Source: Cryptomeria japonica (taxonomy: Eukaryota > Streptophyta > Pinopsida > Cupressales > Cupressaceae). Taken from it: a DNA stretch of 64,000 nt. Shown one piece after another: positions 56,981 through 64,000 of this stretch (position 1 is the first letter of the stretch; each line of letters starts with the position of its first letter). Made by a program: the position numbers and the translations under genes. The stretch covers positions 692,612,083-692,676,082 of the forward strand of contig NC_081412.1 of the NCBI RefSeq assembly GCF_030272615.1. The letters run 5' to 3'. The notes under the pieces are model-generated. The model had not been told where the DNA came from. It saw only the letters and a list, made by a program, of their open reading frames with translations, and made no database searches.

Positions 56981-57545
56981 CTAAGTTTTCTTCATATCCA
57001 CTTGAATAGTTTCAACATCAATCTTTCTTTTCAAAGTGACTGGTATATCATCTGATATATTCTTTCTCATTCTACAGATTCTTGTTGTATGACCCGGTTT
57101 GTTGCAATGATAGCAAACTATTCCAAGTTCTCTCCATGGTCCATTATTCATGTCTCCATTCTTCATCCTACATGTTGTAGCAATGTGACCGCTACCATGG
57201 CAAATCAAACAAGTTTCTCTCCAACTGGTTGCTACTTGATAGCCACCACTACCTGACTGATGGTCCTAGGCATTATACCAGTTTGGATTTCAGTTCATAA
57301 AGGATTCAGGAAAAACTCCTTGTCTCCTTTAAGGATATCTTCTAGTGTTGTGTATAACAGACCTGCATTCAAATTATCTATGCCCAAACTTGTTGCATGC
57401 ATAACAGTTATTGAATCTATTGGATCTAGGCTTATTGTTTAGAAAGTAGGGAAAATTATTGTAAGCTTTACTTCTACATACATTGGCAGTGTGTCCTTCC
57501 TTGAGACAATTAAAGGAAACAGGTTTGAAATTTTTCTTACCTTTA
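56981..57545 (-). pseudogene. RE-F zinc-knuckle region (four knuckles)
   Basis: Read downstream of the gag-like ORF: SFNCLKEGHTANVC (about 57480-57520, first Cys is Ser), CYACNKFGHR-stop-FEC (about 57370-57412), CLICHGSGHIATTC (about 57170-57215) and CYHCNKPGHTTRIC (about 57080-57120). All are of the CX2CX4HX4C gag knuckle type. The last two lie in one open frame (57208-56981). Such knuckles bind nucleic acid. RE-E retains only the first two. Two stops break the region. Confidence 0.82.
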
Positions 57546-57748
57546 TCCTTTGGTGTCGGTTGCTTCTTTGATGCTCCATATTTTGTTCCAGAGGTCTCAC
57601 CTTCCTCATAACCAGAAAAACCAAGTCTAGTGGTATTCTTTACCGGTTTTGCTGATTCGAGCTTTTGTTCTAGCTTAACAACACTCTAATTGAATTTGGC
57701 AAGTATCTCTTTTGACTTAGTATTTTCTAATAGAAGCATTGGACTCCT

Positions 57749-58174
57749 TCAAGGTTGCATTCTAAAAATTGCCATGTTTAGTTCACCTTGCACTTCTTCT
57801 TTTTCCATTTTACTCTCTTGGAGATGGGCGGTAAGTGCACTGATTTCTTGCTTTAGCTTGGAGATCTCATCATCTTTGTCTTTTATCAGATCTTCATCTT
57901 TCCTCTGGTTCTCAAGCTCTTGACACATTCTGATAGTCATTCCTTCTAGTTCCCGTCTTAGGTTAGCATTAGATTCATTTAGTTTTTCAACTTCTTCAAC
58001 TAGGGCTTCCATGTCTGCTTCATCAAAAGAACTATTTTCAGTTAGCTCCATCAGCTTCTCAGCATGCTCTCTTATTTTTGCTAGAGAGGCCTTATATTTG
58101 GCTTTGAGTTCATCATAGGCTTTCTCAGTCTGAGTGAGCTGATGAGTAAGTTCCCTCACAGTGTATTCCCCCAT
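57749..58174 (-). CDS. RE-F gag-like coiled-coil protein
   Basis: ATG at 58174 (MGEYTVRELTHQL), 37 bases inside the primer site, as in RE-E. About 138 codons are open; a frameshift near 57755 separates the rest (visible to about 57560). Nearly every residue up to 57755 aligns with the RE-E protein at 11034-11450: KAYDELKAKYKASL, MEALVEEVEKLNES, LKQEISALTAHLQESKMEKE. Heptad pattern predicts a long parallel coiled coil. No UBN2 domain. Followed by zinc knuckles in the same order as RE-E. Confidence 0.82.
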   Translation of the reverse strand: MGEYTVRELTHQLTQTEKAYDELKAKYKASLAKIREHAEKLMELTENSSFDEADMEALVEEVEKLNESNANLRRELEGMTIRMCQELENQRKDEDLIKDKDDEISKLKQEISALTAHLQESKMEKEEVQGELNMAIFRMQP

Positions 58175-58211
58175 ATCTCTTTCCAAGTGGTTAGACTTAA
58201 AGAAAGGTTGG

Positions 58212-58224
58212 CTCTGATACCAAT
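58212..58224 (-). promoter_or_regulatory. RE-F primer-binding site
   Basis: Minus strand TGGTATCAGAGCC, perfect, two bases inside the 5' LTR. Confidence 0.92.
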
Positions 58225-58226
58225 TG

Positions 58227-58900
58227 ATGAATTCTAAGAGGGGGATGAGAATTAGTATACAAATAATTCCTGAACTCAAACACTTAAAAAGTTTAGCAGT
58301 AAACTGGTATAACAGTTTTAGCAAAAAACCGGTTAAGACAAATGCAAACCAAACAACAAATAAGCCATTCAACCACAGAAGCACAATCACCATAACACAA
58401 GAGATTTTGACATGGAAACCCAAATGGGAAAACCACGGTGATATGAAACTCACAAGTAACTATGTGCACAATAGCAAACAGACCGGTTCAGGTCATACAA
58501 TGTTCTTCACCAGAACAGATCCTATTAGGACTCTCAATCTCTATTAGGAGATAAGTCTGATTAAAGACAACCTTGTGAGAGGATTTTAGATTCACAGTTA
58601 TGAACCACCTTGTTAGAGGATTTACAAAGGCTTTTTTGGGCCTACCTCGTTAAGGGTTTCAGACTTGTCAAAGATGTGAGTAATCAACAAGTGAATGATC
58701 TAGCAAATAGCATAATCTGCTTGGTTAGAACTATTATAGCTCATTATTAATGCATTTCAACATTACTTCAGTCTTCAATAAATCCACGCTCTATTACTTC
58801 ACACAGACTTGAAATTCTCTTCTAAGATCGCACATACAAACACCTCATCAACCACCAAAAATGCTAACCACTATATCTAAAATCCTAGATATGATGTCCT
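58227..58900 (-). repeat. RE-F 5' LTR, cut by RE-L
   Basis: Collinear with 51848-52515 until GATATGATGTCCT at 58900, with one small insertion near 58860-58885. RE-L begins at 58901. The outer part of this LTR should lie past the far end of RE-L. Confidence 0.88.
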
Positions 58901-59316
58901 TGTAGCATAGGAAATAGGAAATCATCACAAGCATTATAAAACCTAATCATTAGCTCAATCACAAAAGCACAATTGCAATGATCTATCCTAAACACATTCA
59001 ATAGAGACATAAAGATAAAACATTCAAAAGTAAATACTATGCAAACCATATGTGGATATGAATGCTTCCTTCATGCGGCTCCATTGTTCTTCTTTCCTCT
59101 TCAAATAGTTTGGTTGTGGATCTCACCTACAAGTGCACACACATGATTGAAAGCAAGTAGATAAGAAAATTGCTCAAAAGTACTCGAAGCGTGATTGATT
59201 AGAAATTTGATAATCTAGTTAGGGGATTAGATTGAAGAAATTCATCCAATTTATAGAAAAATTGGAGAAAAGACAAGATTAGCATGATTCAATTCAAATG
59301 GAAATTGCAAATCAAT

Positions 59317-59460
59317 TATGTCAATTATGACAAATTATGACAAATTATGCACTTTCTATGCAAAATTTGTTGATTGAAAATTTATGACAAATTATGACAA
59401 ACTTCTATGTTAAAATTGATTGATTGTCAATTATGACAAATTATGACAAATTGAAATGTC
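59317..59460. repeat. AATTATGACA tandem zone in the RE-L LTR
   Basis: TCAATTATGACAAATTATGAC-type units of about 11-14 bases recur at 59317-59345, 59380-59402 and 59427-59455, separated by less regular AT-rich sequence. Confidence 0.8.
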
Positions 59461-59879
59461 ATTCCCATGAATTTAGGAGAGAAATAGGAGGAAATTGAAA
59501 TTAAGAATTAGAAATTAGAAAATTAGAAAAAGAGGAAAATTAGGAAATAGGTAAATTAATTAATAATTTGTCATTTATTAATTAATTCACAAAAGAGGAA
59601 TAATTAGCCAATTAAATAAAGATTTAATTGCGATGAGAAGACTTAGGATAAATAAATAATTTATTAATCCTAGAGGAAGAAATGACACACGAGGTTAAAT
59701 GATTAAATCATGAAACCCTAGAAGATGAATTACCAATGCGAGAATGACAATTAGGTCCTGATTGAGGATAATTGATATCGATCATGATTCTGATAAATGA
59801 CCAATGTGATAAATGATTTGATTGATAAAATGTGCCAATTGACGAAGAACAATGACTAATTGATCCAAATTGACTAAAT

Positions 59880-60130
59880 TGAGACAAACAACGATCAATG
59901 ACAGATAGATCGCAAAATGACAAGATTGACAAGAGGACAAGAATCGATGACAAAATAGATTGCAAGACGACAAGATTGAAAATGACCATGATCGATGACA
60001 AATCAATCGCAAAATGACAAGATCGAACATGACAACGATTGATGACAAATCGATCGTTAAAATGACAAGATTGAAAATGATAGGATTGATGACAAAATCG
60101 ATCGCCAGATGACAAGATTGATAAGAGGAC
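59880..60130. repeat. GATGACAAATCGATCG tandem zone in the RE-L LTR
   Basis: About six degenerate units near 36-42 bases, each with (C/T)GATGACAAA(A/T)(C/T)(A/C)(A/G)ATCG followed by AAATGACAAGATTGA. They contain the self-complementary ATCGAT/CGATCG core several times. Confidence 0.8.
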
Positions 60131-60420
60131 AAAACCCTAATTAGGATTGACGATGTCCAAAATGATGACAAATGAGTACGCACATTGATGTGACAGGATA
60201 AGATCGATTAAAATCATGACTGGAGATTGTTGTTGACAAGACCAAATTTGAAAGCGAGATGAATGAAGAAATGTAGAAGAATGACTCGATGCTCGCAAAT
60301 GATAAAAACCAAGTGCATGACATAGGAGAAATGTTAATGCGATGCAAAAACCTAAAATGAGGCAATGCGCAAATGTTAAAGTATGATCCCGCAAGCATTG
60401 ACTATTTTTAGGTGTCTACA

Positions 60421-60436
60421 TTTTGCCCCTCTTTGA
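60421..60436 (-). promoter_or_regulatory. RE-L polypurine tract
   Basis: Minus-strand AAAGAGGGGCAAAA precedes the LTR start TGTAGACACC. Confidence 0.72.
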
Positions 60437-61289
60437 GAGAATGCGATTTTAAGTGTTGTTTCAAAGAACAGTAATGAAAATGCCCCAGACAATGACAATG
60501 ACATATGCATGCCCCCTCGAGGAATTGGCTGGAAACATGCAGAAAAGAGGCCAATTGATCGATAAGAATGATAGAAAATGATAGGATCAAACGGACTACC
60601 AAGACTGACGGAAGAAATGTTAGTAAGAAGAAAATGAGACAGAGGACAGTTAGAGACGAAGAAAAACTTGCTTTCACGAATGCACATAAGTAGGTGAGAA
60701 CCTTTATTTAATGTAGCAAAATGGATGCGTAGCATCATGGCATTGAAGGCCAGAGCTAAAATGCAACCCTTTTTGCAAAAGACAGACACATCACAGACAA
60801 ACAGCAATCACAACAAAAAGGAAAAGAATCATGATCCATCTCGGTCACTCTAAATCACTCAGTGACATCATCGAGCAACATAGGAACATGACCGAAGCCA
60901 AAGATAAATCAATAAAAAGATAAGATGCACAAATTCCAACAAATCAAACAAACATCTTGATCTTCATTGTCAAAAGTTGAAAGTGCTGATAGGACAATCA
61001 TGCTGTCTGGTTTTAGGGAATGTGGTACCTCGTCTAAGATAGGACACAGTCTGGTTTCGAGTATACCACACCCTGTATAAGACCCATGATAGTGTGCCAA
61101 GGATGAGTTGATTTTGAGGTTGATTGATATGACAATTCTGATCAGTTTGAATGAAAAAGTTCATTTGTTTATGCATGATTTCATTAAAGCACAGTGTATG
61201 ATTGCGAGTGTCGTTGAATGTATACTCAGCGATCTGTCTATGCACAAAGGGATCATTTTATTGCAAAATGCTTGTTTTTGGATTTGGTT
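60437..61289. other. RE-L internal non-coding stretch
   Basis: Only short, overlapping frames on both strands; none recognised. A direct repeat of GGTTTTAGGGAATGTGGTACC/GTTTCGAGTATACCAC-like text lies near 61010-61070. Probably untranslated 3' region of RE-L. Confidence 0.5.
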
Positions 61290-61339
61290 TTTTTTGAGTT
61301 TTTACAATTTTTTTGTGTTCATTTCTTCAGGACTTTATA

Positions 61340-61705
61340 TGATTTTTAGGGATTTTTTTTTAGGACATTTTTCAATTTTTTTGGATTATTTCAGGACATT
61401 TTACAATTTTTGTGAGATTTTTTCAGGACATTTTTCAATTTTTTTGGATTATTTGCAAGACATTTTACAATTTTTTTGGATTATTTTAAGACATTTTTCA
61501 ATTTTTATGAGATTTTTTCAAGACATTATTTGATTTTTAGAGATTTTTTTTTTCAGGACATTATTCAATTTTTATGAGATTTTTTTCAGGACATTTTGAA
61601 TTTTTTATGAGATTTTTTCAGGACAATTTAAATTTTTTATGATTTTTTCAGGACAATTTAAATTTTTTTTTATTTTTTCAGGACAATTTAAATTTTTTAT
61701 GATTT
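61340..61705. repeat. TTTTCAGGACATTTTTCAATTTTTT tandem array
   Basis: About ten units of roughly 25-45 bases, each containing TTTTTTCAGGACA(A/T)TTT followed by CAATTTTT(A/T)TGA or GAATTTTTTATGA. The units from 61590 on are shorter and more uniform (TTTTTTCAGGACAATTTAAA). One strand is extremely T-rich. It lies in the RE-L internal part. Confidence 0.88.
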
Positions 61706-62652
61706 TTGCCCCCAATGTCTAGCAAGGCAAGGAATATGACAGGTGAATAAATAGGATTTCTGAAATGTTGGTGAATAGAGGGAAGACAAAGGCCTTTTAT
61801 CATGGAGACAATACAGATGCAATTTCCAAGGGCTATTGCGTGATGGGACAAGAGACTGGATATGACAATGTAAAGCAATGACATGGCATGAGGGACATGT
61901 CAAGAGGTTTTTGAAACCATGTTTAAATTTTGCATCCTTATGTCAGATCAAGATCAAGGAATAGAAAGAGTGTATGGATAGTGATAAGATATGGATAGGA
62001 TAAGCAAGACCAAGAATGGATAAGGGACATGGACTGAAGGTCGGGATAGGCTAAGGGATAGTGGTAGAAAGTTGCAATAAGACAGGTAATATGGATGAAA
62101 GGTAGTAATAAGCAAATGGATAAAGACCAAAAGCTATGATAGACTAAAAGCTGCAAACAAGATGCGTGATGCTCATGATGATCCTCAGCCTTGTCAAGAT
62201 CAAAGGTGGAAAGAGGAAATGGATATGAGGGACAATAGGATATGAAGGGTAATGATAGGGGTTCGATAGGATAGTGAAGGGCAAAAGGATATGGAGGAAA
62301 CCTGCCCCCAAGTGTGGTATGCAAGAAGTTCATGGATTACGCATGATGCCTGTTTGCTAGGTTTTCATCATGGTACTTGCCCAAGGCACCTGTTTGCCAG
62401 GTTTTCACTAGTGGATGAATTATTTTTTGCGTTACATTTTTTTCTTTTCTCTTTTTTTTTTCACTTTTTTTTTTTTTTTGATTTTTGACTTTTTCAATAG
62501 AAGATGGACACATGATAGGGGATGGAAGAAGGACTCAAGCGTCTTTTGTTTGGATAGTAGCTTTGAAAAAAATGGATCATGACCTTAAAAGTATGCTCAA
62601 AGACGTTTGTAGGATAAGGACATGGAAAATGAGATGAAACTAAGGCAAGGAT
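61706..62652. other. RE-L internal stretch without a recognised gene
   Basis: Short open frames only. AGGATATGGATAGGATAAGCA-like purine-rich repeats recur on the plus strand from about 61970 to 62290 (GGATA spaced irregularly). CACCTGTTTGCCAGGTTTTCA occurs at 62384-62405, and a variant GCCTGTTTGCTAGGTTTTCA at 62350-62370, a local duplication. T runs at 62450-62480. Confidence 0.5.
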
Positions 62653-64000
62653 TTATGTAAAGGATTGGACCAGAGGGATGGAAGGATGGAAAATATGCAT
62701 TGGATAATGGATAGGGTATTGGAAGAATTGTTCTTGAGTGGATAGAAATGAAGGCAAGATCGACATTGGCACACACCTTGAGGGGTGATGGACTGATGGA
62801 GGAAAAATGGATCTTAGATTGTGAGATTTGGATGGAGGAATAGCTATAGATTTTGGGACATAAGGGCCCAAAATGGATGAAGAAGGTGATGGAGGAACAA
62901 ATTTGAGAGGTTTGGATGGAGAAATGGCAACTTTGGATGCCAAGTTGGATGTTTCTTTAGGCTTTTGTGCTTCAAGTAACCGCTTGGGGATCCACATGGT
63001 TTTTGATTTTTCATGCTTTTGTGGTTCCTTAGAGTGCATTGCTTGCACAAGGGATTTAGGAACCCATATATATTTTGACTTTTCTTTTTTTTTTTCAGTG
63101 GGCCTTTGTGGCCTTTTGGATATTTCTTTTTCTTTATAGATCATATTGTTCTTTGTTTTGACATGTCGATTATATTGGACATGTTGATCCTTGAATACAT
63201 GTGGATTGCTAGACTTATGACTTTTATACTTGACATCCAAATTGCTTGGAGGGGGAAAGGAATGCATGGATGGATATGAATGAAATGGACTTCTTTTGGA
63301 TTGATGAAATTTACTCAAGGATGTGTGCCTTTGCTAACCTTGCATAGAGGATGAAGGGATATAAGGACCTAAGATGGATGGAAAGTATGATGGGGAAGGT
63401 GTATGTTTTGATTTTGATGGAGGGATACCAACGTCTTGAGAGTGAGTTGTGTAGACATGACCCTTAATATTTTCTTTAACATGAAGGGATTCTTTCTCAT
63501 GGAGATCTACTCCTTTGCCTTTATGAATATCTTGACTTGTAGGATACTCTTTTCTTTGGGAAGAAGACGTGAGTCCATTATGAGGTGGATATGATATGAG
63601 AGAAATAATGAGATCTTGAAGTGGATCGGATTTCACCAAAGTGGAAGAACCCATTATGCATGTCGAGGGTTCATGAACATCTTGCACTGACACATTAGAA
63701 TCATGAGGGGGATTAGGATCATGAGGGGGACATGGTTCAATGATAGGCTCTTCAAGAGATGGAATGGGAGAAATAATGGGATCATCAAAAGAAATACGAT
63801 CTTGCAGTGGATATGCTGGATTAGGATAAGGAGATGGAGGAACAAAAGGATCTTATGGAGGATTTAAAGGAATGATAGGGTCTTGTGTTGGAAATGAATT
63901 TGGAAGGATACTTTGATCTTGACAAGGAGGAAGATCATTGGATTCCTCTTTAAAATTGCTTTGCTCTTGACTTTTAATGGGATCATCGGAAAGGATGGAA
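62653..64000 (-). pseudogene. RE-L ORF: Pro- and Lys-rich protein with W(V/I)PK repeats, continues off the edge
   Basis: One reading frame with stops at about 63851 and 63332 runs from the right edge to 62653, some 450 codons in view. The N-terminal part is Pro/Asp-rich: DPIIPLNPP, DPNPPHDSN, SFDDPIISPIPSLEEPIIEP. The middle is charged (SSQRKEYPTSQDIHKGKGVD). The C-terminal part carries a repeated unit: YIWVPKSLVQAMHSKEPQKH then MWIPKRLLEAQKPKE, each preceded by a KSK-type stretch. It ends Pro/His-rich (SPSKPLKFVPPSPSSSILGP). Low-complexity, no enzyme motif, no Cys/His knuckle in view. It may be the tail of a gag-like protein or of an extra ORF. The start is outside the window. Confidence 0.6.

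Larger units (their letters stand above)
51848..58900 (-). mobile_element. RE-F: long pol-less LTR element
   Basis: Minus strand: 5' LTR (58227-58900, cut by RE-L), primer site, coiled-coil gag-like ORF, zinc knuckles, second long ORF with a Glu/Lys-rich part, polypurine tract, 3' LTR (51848-53003). Neither protease, integrase nor RT can be read in the 5.2-kb internal part. LTR and gag-like ORF are related to RE-E. Left flank gtccc (51843-51847); the other copy is beyond RE-L. Confidence 0.88.
58901..60420 (-). repeat. RE-L 3' LTR (1520 bp)
   Basis: Minus strand TGTAGACACCTAAAAATAGTC to TTCCTATGCTACA. Flank gtcct at 58896-58900. The LTR has two internal repeat zones (59317-59460 and about 59880-60130). 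It differs completely from the copia LTRs in the window and lacks their inverted-repeat box. Confidence 0.78.
58901..64000 (-). mobile_element. RE-L: LTR element with tandem arrays, continues past the right edge
   Basis: Minus strand: 3' LTR 58901-60420, purine tract, then internal sequence with a tandem array and a long ORF that runs off the edge. The LTR ends are TGTAGACACC (at 60420 going down) and CCTATGCTACA (58901). No gag, RT or integrase domain is visible inside the window. A gypsy-type element is likely from the LTR style, but the class is not proven. Confidence 0.72.

Noticed and set aside
59317-60130. CRISPR-like array in the RE-L LTR
   Set aside because: Units are degenerate tandem repeats without distinct spacers, inside a plant LTR.
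59708-60183. Overlapping minus-strand frames with Cys/His-rich repeats
   Set aside because: They arise from the LTR tandem units; two frames are open at once, which points to composition.

Overview
The window looks like plant nuclear intergenic DNA: AT-rich and made almost entirely of nested, decayed LTR retrotransposons. I found no intact host gene, tRNA, rRNA or CRISPR array. Primer sites are of the plant initiator-Met-tRNA type (TGGTATCAGAGC). Large old elements nested in one another, with many stops, would suit a large-genome seed plant, possibly a conifer, but the sequence alone does not prove this.

Layout, with labels used below. RE-A (1-4763, minus, Ty1-copia) runs off the left edge and cuts the RNase H region of RE-B (4764-6806, plus, copia). 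RE-B abuts an LTR remnant, RE-H (6807-7604). The 5' LTR of RE-D (copia, plus) is split at 8548/17434 by RE-C (8549-17433, plus, copia). The gag of RE-C is itself split by RE-E (9834-12077, plus), a short pol-less element with a perfect 5-bp target duplication (aggtc). That is at least three nesting levels. After the RE-D gag come unassigned sequence and a decayed open frame, RE-N, which is cut by RE-G (20442-28138, minus, copia, duplication aatat) and resumes at 28139.

RE-J (29725-37592, plus) is a Ty3-gypsy element with chromodomain-like end and two 1585-bp LTRs. RE-I is a gypsy element (leader 37593-39658, gag fragment 46222 onward) interrupted by RE-K (39659-46221, minus, copia). RE-M (about 47400-51847, minus) is the end of a gypsy pol followed by a very long extra ORF. 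RE-F (51848-58900, minus) is a pol-less element inserted in the RE-M integrase. The 5' LTR of RE-F is cut by RE-L (58901 to beyond 64000, minus), an LTR element with tandem arrays and a Pro/Lys-rich ORF.

The most interesting material is outside the standard gag-pol genes. (1) RE-M carries a roughly 1000-codon ORF downstream of integrase, and RE-N is a diverged copy of the same protein whose frame can be followed across the RE-G insertion point. (2) RE-F and RE-E form a pol-less LTR family with a coiled-coil gag-like protein and zinc knuckles. RE-F also carries a second long ORF ending in a Glu/Lys-rich segment. (3) The copia LTRs share an inverted-repeat box (GGTTTTTCCC...GGGTTTCCA) although the LTRs are otherwise diverged. 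Almost every frame is broken, so most elements could move only with proteins supplied by others, if at all.
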